A stretch of 6,900 nucleotides of DNA from assembly GCA_002408445.1 (NCBI GenBank), contig DHSK01000199.1, forward strand, positions 12,539 to 19,438, in the 5' to 3' direction. How positions within the stretch are numbered: the first letter of the stretch is position 1; each line of letters begins with the position of its first letter. A program made the position numbers and the translations under genes. Positions 1 through 5,792 of this stretch are shown here, piece by piece. The stretch is from Syntrophomonas sp. UBA5288. Its GTDB lineage: Bacteria > Bacillota > Syntrophomonadia > Syntrophomonadales > Syntrophomonadaceae. Under the pieces are notes generated by a model. That model did not search any database, was not told where the DNA came from, and was given only the letters and a program-made list of their open reading frames with translations.

Positions 1-50
1 TTTGCCTCAGGATGACATTTGCAAAGTTACTGCTTAATCATAGGAAAAAG

Positions 51-72
51 TTAATTATGCAAAACTCTCAGA
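51..72 (+). repeat. Short intergenic repeat, site A
   Basis: TTAATTATGCAAA plus ACTCTCAGA here matches the minus strand of 5596-5627 at 21 of 22 positions, apart from a 10-base insertion in that copy. Both copies are outside genes and 12-19 bases before a terminator stem. The role is unknown. Confidence 0.35.
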
Positions 73-90
73 GTAACTACTTAGTCCTCG

Positions 91-125
91 GAACAGCTCT
101 TGCCATGGAGCTGTTCTATTTTTTT
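91..125 (+). terminator. Rho-independent terminator
   Basis: A perfect 9-bp stem (GAACAGCTC at 91-99 with GAGCTGTTC at 108-116) encloses an 8-base loop. It is followed directly by TATTTTTTT at 117-125. The T tract is only on the plus-strand side, so it should end transcription of a plus-strand unit whose gene lies left of the window. It also means spmA downstream probably needs its own promoter or read-through. Confidence 0.85.
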
Positions 126-160
126 GCCCGCAAACATACCCTCTAAAAAGAATCAGAGGT

Positions 161-187
161 GAATTCAACACAGAAGGACACTGATTT
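161..187 (+). repeat. Left inverted-repeat arm, copy 1
   Basis: This arm carries the core CAGAAGGACACTGATTT. It is the counterpart of 410-436 and is closely related to the arms at 1591-1611 and 1732-1756. Confidence 0.75.
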
Positions 188-201
188 GAAAATTCAAAAC
201 C

Positions 202-345
202 GTAGGCCGGTCTACAGGGCGATAGCCCTTCAGGCCGGTGTAGAGCATAACACGTAAACACCCAGACCTGAGGCGAGGTCCACTCCTAGCGTTGGGGCCG
301 TAGGGCAGGCTACGGATTATGAGACATGTCAGGTGATTGTGGCAT
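202..345 (+). ncRNA. Candidate structured RNA, hairpin-rich interior of copy 1
   Basis: Five hairpins follow one another within 114 bases: 202-215 (stem GTAGG/TCTAC, loop CCGG), 216-229 (AGGGC/GCCCT, loop GATA), 265-280 (GACCT/AGGTC), 283-297 (CTCC/GGGG, one G-T pair) and 298-315 (CCGTAG/CTACGG, perfect). ACCTGA at 266-271 can alternatively pair with TCAGGT at 329-334, a possible pseudoknot. AGGCCGGT occurs twice, at 204-211 and 232-239. Such density is typical of a structured RNA and not of random spacer. It might be a remnant of a transposon-associated guide RNA (the omega RNA at TnpB right ends, or the HEARO type), but I cannot confirm any family. Strand is assumed from the orientation of spmA; hairpins exist on both strands. 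Confidence 0.35.
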
Positions 346-409
346 GCAGCTATCGGTTAATTGGAATGGAGCTATTAATTACTTTATTTCGTAAAGCGAA
401 GCGAAGAAA

Positions 410-436
410 AAATCTGTGTCCTTCAGTATTGAATTT
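410..436 (-). repeat. Right inverted-repeat arm, copy 1
   Basis: This is the reverse-complement partner of 161-187, with four mismatches over 27 positions. It lies immediately upstream of the spmA ribosome binding site (445-454). Confidence 0.75.
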
Positions 437-456
437 TATTCGCTGGGGGTGGAGTA

Positions 457-1050
457 TTGCTTAATATTATATGGCTGTTGCTTCTGGTATCCGGTATTGT
501 GGTGGCGGCTCTTAATGGCAATATTGAGGTGGTGACGGAGGCGGCCTTGCAGTCGGCCCGGAGTGCGGTGCAGGTATGCTTTGATCTTATCGGGATTATG
601 GCTTTATGGCTTGGTATTATGAAAATTGCTGAAAAAGGCGGGATGATCAGCGGTCTGGCCCGTATGCTGCGACCGCTGACGATTAAGCTGTTCCCCACTG
701 TTCCCCCTGATCATCCGGCCATGGGAGCAATAATTCTTAATATAAGCGCTAATGTACTGGGGCTGGGTAATGCCGCCACTCCATTTGGCATGAAAGCCAT
801 GCAGGAACTGCAAACACTTAACCAGGGTCATGAAGAAGCATCCCGGGCTATGTGCACTTTTTTGGCCCTTAACACCTCCTGCATTACCCTGGTGCCTGCT
901 ACCATAATCGGGGTTCGGGTTGCTTTTAACTCATCCAATCCTACCGAAATAGTAGGCCCCTGTATTTTTGCGACCGCGATAGCCATGACCATCGCTGTTT
1001 CTCTCGATTACTGGTTCCGAACCAAAAGCAGGTGGGGGAGGGGCAGGTAA
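457..1050 (+). CDS. spmA: Spore maturation protein A (SpmA)
   Basis: This is a 197-residue integral membrane protein of the nucleoside-recognition/Gate family. SpmA acts with SpmB in the developing spore, where the pair is needed for full core dehydration and heat resistance; the transported substrate is not established. Visible marks are an N-terminal hydrophobic helix (residues 4-19), a second near 42-58, the family motif DHPAMG at 85-90, GLGNAATPFGMKAM at 102-115, LALNTSCITL at 126-135 and a final helix near 165-183. The length matches the family. The start is TTG at 457, chosen because the resulting MLNIIW matches the usual SpmA N-terminus and no in-frame ATG is nearby. The purine run GGGGGTGGAG (445-454) serves as ribosome binding site, though it sits close to the start. 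The stop TAA overlaps the spmB ATG. A repeat element lies directly upstream and could affect its expression. Confidence 0.95.
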   Translation: MLNIIWLLLLVSGIVVAALNGNIEVVTEAALQSARSAVQVCFDLIGIMALWLGIMKIAEKGGMISGLARMLRPLTIKLFPTVPPDHPAMGAIILNISANVLGLGNAATPFGMKAMQELQTLNQGHEEASRAMCTFLALNTSCITLVPATIIGVRVAFNSSNPTEIVGPCIFATAIAMTIAVSLDYWFRTKSRWGRGR

Positions 1051-1586
1051 TGCTGCTGACCATACTTACGGTTGTATCCAAATGGGCCATCCCTTTCTTG
1101 CTGCTGGCCATACCGCTGTATGGCTTTTTCAAGAAGGTACCGGTATACGAAACCTTTGTGGAAGGAGCGGAAGAAGGCTTTTATACCGTGGTTAAAATAA
1201 TCCCTTTTCTGGTGGGAATGATGATGGCTATTTCCGTATTCCGGGCTTCGGGGGCCATGGAATATTTAAGCCGGGCGATCATGCCTCTGGCGGCTGCTCT
1301 GGGAGCGCCTCCGGAAGTATTGCCCCTGGCGCTTATGCGCCCCTTATCCGGCAGCGGGGTACTGGGAATGGCTACCGAACTGATGCGGGTGTATGGCCCT
1401 GATTCCTTTATCGGCCGGGTGGCCTCCGTAATGCAGGGTACCACTGATACCACCTTTTTCGTACTAACGGTCTATTTTGGTTCAGTCGGCATCAAAAAAT
1501 ACCGCTACTCCATAGTCACCGGCCTCACCGCAGACCTCACCGGTTTCATAGCGGCTGTATACATATGCAATCTGCTGTTCAGATAA
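1050..1586 (+). CDS. spmB: Spore maturation protein B (SpmB)
   Basis: This 178-residue membrane protein is the partner of SpmA in spore core dehydration. It belongs to the same Gate family and probably sits in a membrane of the developing spore. Family signatures are KKVPVYETFVEGAEEG (residues 28-43), the central LALMRPLSGSGVLGM (93-107) and the highly conserved block 116-150, which contains GPDSFIGR, QGTTDTTF and FGSVGIKK. Hydrophobic helices lie near 5-26, 47-65 and 158-176. I place the start at ATG 1050, in the TAATG overlap with the spmA stop. It gives the usual length and is preceded by AGGGGCAGG. A GTG at 1032 would add six polar residues and lacks its own ribosome binding site. The overlap implies translational coupling with spmA. 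The gene is convergent with folE, with an inverted-repeat element between them. Confidence 0.95.
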   Translation: MLLTILTVVSKWAIPFLLLAIPLYGFFKKVPVYETFVEGAEEGFYTVVKIIPFLVGMMMAISVFRASGAMEYLSRAIMPLAAALGAPPEVLPLALMRPLSGSGVLGMATELMRVYGPDSFIGRVASVMQGTTDTTFFVLTVYFGSVGIKKYRYSIVTGLTADLTGFIAAVYICNLLFR

Positions 1587-1590
1587 TAAT

Positions 1591-1633
1591 TAAACACTGA
1601 AGGACACTGATCCAATATGATTAACACTGATTT
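1591..1633 (+). repeat. Left inverted-repeat arm, copy 2
   Basis: It holds two tandem related units: ACACTGAAGGACACTGAT, then TTAACACTGATTT. It pairs with 1712-1756 with a few mismatches and one single-base gap. Confidence 0.75.
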
Positions 1634-1711
1634 GTCTACCAACCTGCGGACTCTTAGGTCAGGGGATGGGGAAGGCAATTTGCTTTTGCTCGTAGGGATA
1701 AGAGTAAAAAA

Positions 1712-1756
1712 AAATCAGTGTTAATCATACTAAAATCTGTGTCCTTCTGTGTTGAA
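1712..1756 (-). repeat. Right inverted-repeat arm, copy 2
   Basis: Read on the minus strand it contains CACAGAAGGACACAGATTTT and then ATGATTAACACTGATTT. The first part is also the best match in the window to the copy 1 arms. Confidence 0.75.
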
Positions 1757-1764
1757 TCAACTTA

Positions 1765-2337
1765 CTACCCATTTATCAATGAGAATACCTCGGCGCGGGA
1801 GGCCTGGCTGGTTTCAAATATGCCCCTGACGGCAGAGGTTACGGTTAAGGCGCCTGGTTTTCTGACTCCCCGCATGGTCATACACATGTGTTCCGCCTGG
1901 ATTACTACCGCTACCCCGTAAGGATGCAAAGTCTCATTTATGCAGTCGGCGATTTGGGATGTAAGTCTTTCCTGTAGTTGCGGACGATGAGCGAAAGACT
2001 CGGTTACTCTTGCCAGTTTGCTTATTCCCACAACTTTTCCGCCCCGGGGAATATAAGCTACATGGGCTTTACCGTAGAAGGGCAATAAATGATGTTCACA
2101 CATGGAATACAGGGGAATGTCCTTAACCAGCACCAGTTCGTCGTGGTACTCGGTAAATGAAACTTTTAGAAAATCCTGCGGTGTCTCTCTCAGACCCTCA
2201 AATATTTCCTGGTACATGCGGGCTACGCGGGCCGGAGTATCAACCAGACCCTCCCGTTCCGGATTCTCACCGATAGCTTCAAGCATCATAGTAACAGCCT
2301 GTTTTATCTTATCAGTGTCAATATTCTGACCCGGCAT
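1765..2337 (-). CDS. folE: GTP cyclohydrolase I (FolE, type IA)
   Basis: FolE is a cytoplasmic homodecameric enzyme. It converts GTP to 7,8-dihydroneopterin triphosphate plus formate, the first step of folate (and pteridine) synthesis. The 190-residue length is normal for the bacterial enzyme. The zinc-binding set is intact: C80 and H83 in CEHHLLPFYGKAHVAYIP, and C152 in EHMCMTMRGVRKPG. The substrate-binding stretch GKVVGISKLARV (100-111) and the FAHRPQLQERLT segment are also present. The start ATG at 2337 is preceded by a strong GGAGGTAA (2348-2341, minus strand). The gene stands alone on the minus strand, divergent from rluB and convergent with spmB, so it is probably monocistronic. It interrupts the spmB-rluB order seen in related genomes. 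Zinc-independent FolE2 is excluded by the motifs. Confidence 0.97.
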   Translation of the reverse strand: MPGQNIDTDKIKQAVTMMLEAIGENPEREGLVDTPARVARMYQEIFEGLRETPQDFLKVSFTEYHDELVLVKDIPLYSMCEHHLLPFYGKAHVAYIPRGGKVVGISKLARVTESFAHRPQLQERLTSQIADCINETLHPYGVAVVIQAEHMCMTMRGVRKPGALTVTSAVRGIFETSQASRAEVFSLING

Positions 2338-2370
2338 AATTTACCTCCACAAAATCAATGATTATTCCAC

Positions 2371-2399
2371 ATTATAATCCTGTCCCTGAACTAAGTAAA
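2371..2399 (-). promoter_or_regulatory. Putative sigma-A promoter of folE
   Basis: On the minus strand TTTACT (2399-2394) is followed after 17 bases by a perfect TATAAT (2376-2371). This lies 33 bases before the folE start codon and just ahead of its ribosome binding site. The -35 match is 4 of 6. No riboswitch-like leader fits in the short untranslated region. Confidence 0.55.
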
Positions 2400-2495
2400 T
2401 AGCAGTTCTTTATACCAGGGGTGTTTTAAAGGAGATAAACTTAGGTTGTAGAAATACATGAATATTATTCTTAATTACAGGAAGTATATTATCAA

Positions 2496-3236
2496 ATGGC
2501 AAATAATGAGAAAGATAATAAGATGAAAATAGCCCATTATCTCGCCAGGGCCGGTGCAGCTTCCAGGCGTAAAGCCGAACAAATGGTAAGAGATGGACGA
2601 GTCCAGGTAAACGGCTCGATCGTAAATGACCCGGCCATTAGAATAGACCCGGAAGCGGATTTGGTAGAACTTGACTCCGGCCGGGTGGAACCGGAATCTT
2701 TTCTATATATATTATTAAATAAACCGGGGGGATATCTTAGTGCGGTCTCCGATAGCCGGGGCAGGCCGACGGTAGTTGAACTTGTGCCTGCCGGTAAAAG
2801 ACTGTATCCGGTGGGAAGACTTGATTTCGACAGTGAAGGGCTTTTGCTTTTAACCAATGATGGTGATTTCAACAATCATATGATTCATCCCCGTTATAAA
2901 ATAGACAAGACCTATTGGGTGTGGGTTAAAGGAATAGTTGCATCATCCAGTCTGAAAAAGCTGGAAGAGGGCATTAAACTGGAAGATGTGATAACATCCC
3001 CGGCCCGGGTGAAAGTATTAAAAGTGAGCGGGAGCAACTCACTGCTGGAGATCATTATCCATGAAGGGCGTAAAAGGCAGGTCAGGCGAATGTGCGCGGC
3101 GGTGTCCCACCCGGTTTTAAGCCTGACCCGGACCGGTTTTGGCTTTCTTACTCTGGACGGCGTTCCCAAAGGTAAATATCGCTGTTTGACTGCAGCCGAA
3201 GTCAAACGATTAGTGCAATTGGCCGGGAATAAATAA
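2496..3236 (+). CDS. rluB: 23S rRNA pseudouridine synthase (RluB/RsuA family)
   Basis: This 246-residue enzyme of the RsuA family makes pseudouridine in rRNA, most likely in helix 89 of 23S rRNA near the peptidyl transferase centre (E. coli U2605). An N-terminal S4 RNA-binding domain covers about residues 10-57 (KIAHYLARAGAASRRKAEQM). The catalytic domain follows, with YILLNKPGGYLSAVSD (71-86), the catalytic aspartate D110 in VGRLDFDSEGLLLLTNDG, and the family C-terminal motif HEGRKRQVRRM (189-199). ATG 2496 is preceded by AGGAAG. ATG 2523 (MKIAHYLARAG) is an equally possible start and is where most relatives begin. The gene is first of a plus-strand group with cobT-like, the 145-residue gene and the HDOD gene. 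Its position downstream of spmAB is the common Firmicutes arrangement, which supports RluB over RluE or RsuA. Confidence 0.92.
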   Translation: MANNEKDNKMKIAHYLARAGAASRRKAEQMVRDGRVQVNGSIVNDPAIRIDPEADLVELDSGRVEPESFLYILLNKPGGYLSAVSDSRGRPTVVELVPAGKRLYPVGRLDFDSEGLLLLTNDGDFNNHMIHPRYKIDKTYWVWVKGIVASSSLKKLEEGIKLEDVITSPARVKVLKVSGSNSLLEIIIHEGRKRQVRRMCAAVSHPVLSLTRTGFGFLTLDGVPKGKYRCLTAAEVKRLVQLAGNK

Positions 3237-3304
3237 GTTGTCGGACGAATGGAGTTTCTCAGGCATAAGCAGGAGAAATATAGCATTAAGGGGAATAGAA
3301 TATA

Positions 3305-4225
3305 TTGGAACGGCAAACAGAAAATGTAGAGCATTTGGGCAGTATTAATCAACTGCAGCGATATTTGCGGGAATTGCAGTGCAGGGCTAAGAATTATGCA
3401 GTAATATTATATGCCGGAGATAATGGTGTCAGTTGGGAAGGTACGTCCCGCTATGCACCGATGCATTCGGGCAGCATAGTTTCTGCTCATTTAGAACGGC
3501 TGGCACCAACCGCATTTTTTCTGGACCGGATCGGACGTCCGGAGTTTATTGCCGATGTTGGATTATATGAGCATATCGATCATCCTGCTCTGATTGATTG
3601 CAAAGTAACTTCCGGCAGTCGCAATTTTCTATATGGGGACGCTCTTACACCGGATCAAGTGGAAGAGGCGCTTGCCAGTGCTCCTAAGCTCTGGGAACAC
3701 ATTGACGGCAGCCGTTTTGATATAATAGGAATAGGAGAAATCGGTATTGGCGATACTCTTTGTGCCGCAGCCATTGCTTCGGTCTTAACCGGTAATAACC
3801 CTGGTTATGTAACCGGATGCGGGTCCTCCGATGATAAAGTAATTGGTCAGAAAATCGATATAATTGATAAAGCCATTGCACAGCGTTGTCCTGAAATAAA
3901 TATTATAGACTTGCTGAGCCGATTCGGTGGGTTGGAGATTGCCGGTTTGACTGGTTTTATATTGAAAGCGGTAGACCAGGGAGTTCCGGTCATGCTGGAT
4001 GGCTATGTTACTGCCGTAGCCGCATTACTGGCCAGCCTGAGGGATAAACGGGTGGGCCGGTATGTTATAGCCCCCAGTCTTGCGCTTGAAAAAGGACATC
4101 AGATTGTTTTGGATGAATTGGGAGTAAAGCCGGTATTCAGCTTTGACTTTAATTATGGTGAAGGGCTGGTTGCAGCAATAGGACTCTTGATGGCTGAACT
4201 ATCTTGTGCTTTATATAATAATTGA
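3305..4225 (+). CDS. cobT: CobT-like nicotinate-nucleotide:benzimidazole phosphoribosyltransferase
   Basis: CobT transfers phosphoribose from nicotinate mononucleotide to the lower-ligand base, giving the alpha-ribotide used in cobamide assembly. CobT landmarks appear in order: LGSINQLQRY (11-20, equivalent to LGSLGKLE), AGDNGV (37-42), IADVGLYEH (82-90), SGSRNF (103-108), GIGEIGIGDTLCAAA (142-156), VMLDGYVTA (229-237), PSLALEKGHQ (257-266) and YGEGLVAAIG (284-293). E145 and E286 match the two key glutamates of Salmonella CobT (E174, E317). At 306 residues it lacks roughly the first 35-40 residues of ordinary CobT (about 350), and GEGSGAA has become GEGLVAA. TTG 3305 is the start, after AAGGGGAA (3288-3295); no better upstream start is seen. 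The 68-base gap from rluB and the 33-base gap to the next gene suggest co-transcription. Base specificity may differ from dimethylbenzimidazole. No other cobamide gene is in the window. Confidence 0.82.
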   Translation: MERQTENVEHLGSINQLQRYLRELQCRAKNYAVILYAGDNGVSWEGTSRYAPMHSGSIVSAHLERLAPTAFFLDRIGRPEFIADVGLYEHIDHPALIDCKVTSGSRNFLYGDALTPDQVEEALASAPKLWEHIDGSRFDIIGIGEIGIGDTLCAAAIASVLTGNNPGYVTGCGSSDDKVIGQKIDIIDKAIAQRCPEINIIDLLSRFGGLEIAGLTGFILKAVDQGVPVMLDGYVTAVAALLASLRDKRVGRYVIAPSLALEKGHQIVLDELGVKPVFSFDFNYGEGLVAAIGLLMAELSCALYNN

Positions 4226-4258
4226 AACTAGTATAAAAGGTTTGGGAGGAAGAACTCT

Positions 4259-4696
4259 TTGAGCAGCAGTTTAAAAATGAAGGTAAGGTTCGACTACATT
4301 GGAAAACCAAAAATGGGCAAGCTTTTTAGCAGCGGTCGCAATGTGGAACAACAGGCCGAACAAATAAGGCAGCATAAAGTATCGATGGTCAGAAATATAC
4401 CTATTCAAGGTATTCATATTGAAGATATCGATGTGAGCCTGGAAGTGTACAGCATAATCGATGATATTACCGGTAAGCCGGTGGCATATGCGCCGGTAAT
4501 AGTGAGTTTTTATGCCGATACGATCGAAGATGCCCTGAAATTTATCATAAACGAAGAATTTCGTACTATCGAAGTATTACAACCGGATGATATGTCCCTG
4601 ACCCGTTTTGATATAGAACGTTTGTTTTATCAGGTGGCAAAAGACTTCGCGGAATATAAAGATACTTTGGAACGTAAAATAAACAACTGGAAATAG
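4259..4696 (+). CDS. Hypothetical protein, 145 residues, unrecognised
   Basis: I do not recognise this family. The start is TTG 4259, eight bases after GGGAGGA (4244-4250); an ATG at 4277 (MKVRF) is possible but has no such site. The protein is soluble, with no signal peptide or membrane segment. Residues 7-15 and 58-66 look like beta strands. The middle (GKPVAYAPVIVSFYADTIEDALKF, residues 73-96) reads as a strand followed by a helix. The C-terminus (114-145) is probably a charged amphipathic helix. There are no cysteines and no metal motif. It lies between a CobT-like enzyme and an HDOD regulator, 20 bases before the latter, whose ribosome binding site follows its stop. That suggests an operon, but I draw no function from it. 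Confidence 0.85.
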   Translation: MSSSLKMKVRFDYIGKPKMGKLFSSGRNVEQQAEQIRQHKVSMVRNIPIQGIHIEDIDVSLEVYSIIDDITGKPVAYAPVIVSFYADTIEDALKFIINEEFRTIEVLQPDDMSLTRFDIERLFYQVAKDFAEYKDTLERKINNWK

Positions 4697-4716
4697 TTGG
4701 CGAGGAGGGCTGATAA

Positions 4717-5559
4717 ATGGAGAGGGTGAGTATGCAGTCAATCGTTGAATCGGTTGATGACTTGCCATCACTGCCGCAGGTGGCCGTTAAAGTTATGAAA
4801 TTAACGGAAGACCCCGATTCTACAGCTCAGCAGATAAACAATGTCTTGAATGAGGACCAGAGCATGACCGCCCGAGTCTTAAGATTAGCGAATTCAGCTT
4901 ATTATGGGTTCCCGCGCCGCATATCGACCGTAACTGACGCCATTATTTATCTGGGCTTCAAAACTATACGCGGCATAGTTATGGCTGCATCCGTTAGTGA
5001 CATTTTAAGTCAGGAAATGGAAGGATACGCACTGGCTCCGGGTGAACTATGGCGGCATTCCCAGTGTGCGGCGATGACCGCCCGGTTCATAGCGAAAACG
5101 GTGAAGTTCAATTCTCTGGATCTGGCCTATACGGCAGCATTGCTGCATGATATCGGCAAAGTAATACTTAACAGTCATCTTAAAAAAGGCTATCAGGCTG
5201 TTGTCGCCCGGGTTATGGTTGGCGACATTCCTTTTTCTGAAGCTGAAAATGAAATACTGGGTTATAATCATGCTCTGGTCGGTGCCCGAGTGGCGGAAAA
5301 ATGGAATTTGCCGCCTGAACTGGTCGAGGCCATTGCTATGCATCACTCCCCGGAAAAGGCCCAAATAAATAAGAAACTCACGGCTATCGTACATATGGCT
5401 GATGCCTTGTGCCTGTCCATGGGGATAGGAATAGGCCTGGACGGCATGATGTATCCTCTCTCTGCCGAGGCTATGGATTTACTGGAATTAGATGAAGACA
5501 GCCTGGAGACTATGGTAGCGCAACTCTCCGATATGTTCGTCGATCAGCAAAGTTTCTGA
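4717..5559 (+). CDS. HDOD-domain signalling protein
   Basis: This is a 280-residue cytoplasmic protein with an HDOD domain (about residues 10-210). The domain occurs in bacterial signalling proteins, often tied to motility, cyclic-di-GMP or stress responses. Diagnostic segments are LPSLPQVAVKVMKL (16-29), the helix MTARVLRLANSAYYG (50-64), the ISTVTDAIIYLGFKTIRGIV block (69-88) and ALLHDIGKVIL (141-151). Unlike many HDOD proteins it keeps a full HD-type metal set: H114, H144-D145, H185, H209-H210 and D229, so hydrolase activity is conceivable. No receiver, GGDEF or EAL domain is attached. ATG 4717 follows GAGGAGG (4702-4708) with 8-base spacing; ATG 4732 is a weaker alternative. It is the last gene before the terminator at 5640. 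Confidence 0.9.
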   Translation: MERVSMQSIVESVDDLPSLPQVAVKVMKLTEDPDSTAQQINNVLNEDQSMTARVLRLANSAYYGFPRRISTVTDAIIYLGFKTIRGIVMAASVSDILSQEMEGYALAPGELWRHSQCAAMTARFIAKTVKFNSLDLAYTAALLHDIGKVILNSHLKKGYQAVVARVMVGDIPFSEAENEILGYNHALVGARVAEKWNLPPELVEAIAMHHSPEKAQINKKLTAIVHMADALCLSMGIGIGLDGMMYPLSAEAMDLLELDEDSLETMVAQLSDMFVDQQSF

Positions 5560-5595
5560 TTCAATACAGATGCCCCAAATCCTGCAATTTGTCTA

Positions 5596-5627
5596 TCTGA
5601 GAGTCGCAACTGGTTTTGCATAGTTAA
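5596..5627 (-). repeat. Short intergenic repeat, site B
   Basis: On the minus strand this reads TTAACTATGCAAA, then 10 extra bases, then ACTCTCAGA. It is the inverted counterpart of site A at 51-72 and lies between the HDOD stop and its terminator. Confidence 0.35.
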
Positions 5628-5639
5628 AAGTTAATAAAT

Positions 5640-5682
5640 AGCAGTAAGACCTTTTAAAGGATAACTTACTGCTTTTTATTTT
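5640..5682 (+). terminator. Rho-independent terminator after the HDOD gene
   Basis: A perfect 9-bp stem, AGCAGTAAG (5640-5648) with CTTACTGCT (5665-5673), is followed by TTTTTATTTT. The 16-base loop contains a small inner CCTT/AAGG pairing. It lies 80 bases after the HDOD stop and should end the rluB-to-HDOD transcript. Confidence 0.85.
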
Positions 5683-5727
5683 CCCAATATTTATAGTAGG
5701 ATATTTGGCTATAGAAGAAAATTATTG

Positions 5728-5756
5728 TTGATTTTACTTATATTCTGTTCTATCAT
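5728..5756 (+). promoter_or_regulatory. Putative sigma-A promoter of the NTPase/oxidoreductase operon
   Basis: TTGATT (5728-5733) and TATCAT (5751-5756) are separated by 17 bases. They match the consensus at 4 of 6 and 5 of 6 positions. The site lies in an AT-rich stretch between the preceding terminator and the TTG start at 5793, as expected for the first promoter of a new operon. Confidence 0.5.
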
Positions 5757-5792
5757 TACTTCCAATAAGTATTTAGGTCGGAAGGTAAGGCA

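Larger units (their letters stand above)
161..436. mobile_element. MITE-like element with imperfect terminal inverted repeats (copy 1)
   Basis: The left arm at 161-187 and the reverse complement of the right arm at 410-436 match at 23 of 27 positions. They share the core GAAGGACAC followed by WGATTT. The 222 bases between the arms carry no convincing gene. The same arm sequence recurs in inverted pairs at 1591-1756, so this is a repeat family rather than a chance palindrome. No transposase is present, which suggests a non-autonomous or decayed element. The right arm ends 20 bases before the spmA start codon, so the element forms almost all of the spmA leader. Target-site duplications are not clear. 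The class of element is inferred. Confidence 0.65.
1591..1756. mobile_element. MITE-like element / long palindrome (copy 2), between convergent genes
   Basis: The left arm (1591-1633) and the right arm (1712-1756) are imperfect reverse complements over about 43 bases. They include an exact 18-bp match (1616-1633 with 1712-1729) ending in TTAACACTGATTT. The outer part of the arms shares GAAGGACACWGATT with copy 1. The 78-base interior differs from that of copy 1 and holds no gene. The element starts 4 bases after the spmB stop and ends 8 bases before the folE stop. A transcript from either side would form a long stem, so it may also act as a bidirectional terminator. Confidence 0.7.

Noticed and set aside
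12..146. Plus-strand open frame of about 44 codons (ATG 12 or ATG 57)
   Set aside because: The terminator hairpin and T tract lie inside it, there is no ribosome binding site, and the product is not recognisable.
55..261. Minus-strand open frame of 68 codons
   Set aside because: It crosses the terminator stem at 91-125 and the left arm of the repeat, has no good ribosome binding site, and its translation resembles no family.
195..345. Known riboswitch or tRNA-like element upstream of spmA
   Set aside because: I could not match the conserved core of any riboswitch class I know, and no cloverleaf or T-loop is present, so only an unnamed structured RNA is reported.
361..389. Possible spmA promoter TTGGAA with TTTATT in the repeat element
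   Set aside because: The spacing is 16 bases and both hexamers match only 4 of 6. In AT-rich sequence this is not better than chance, and sporulation genes may use other sigma factors.
258..464. Plus-strand open stretch of 69 codons without a stop through the repeat interior
   Set aside because: It has no suitable start, is composed of hairpins and a repeat arm, and runs into the spmA start. The upstream part of the same frame is broken by TAA at 255-257. A decayed transposase tail is possible but not supported.
1032..1049. GTG 1032 as the spmB start
   Set aside because: It would use the purine-rich ribosome binding site as codons. ATG 1050 gives the normal family N-terminus and a typical stop-start overlap.
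1718..1921. Plus-strand open frame over the folE 3' end
   Set aside because: It is antisense to a clear GTP cyclohydrolase I gene and starts inside the repeat arm, so it is a shadow frame.
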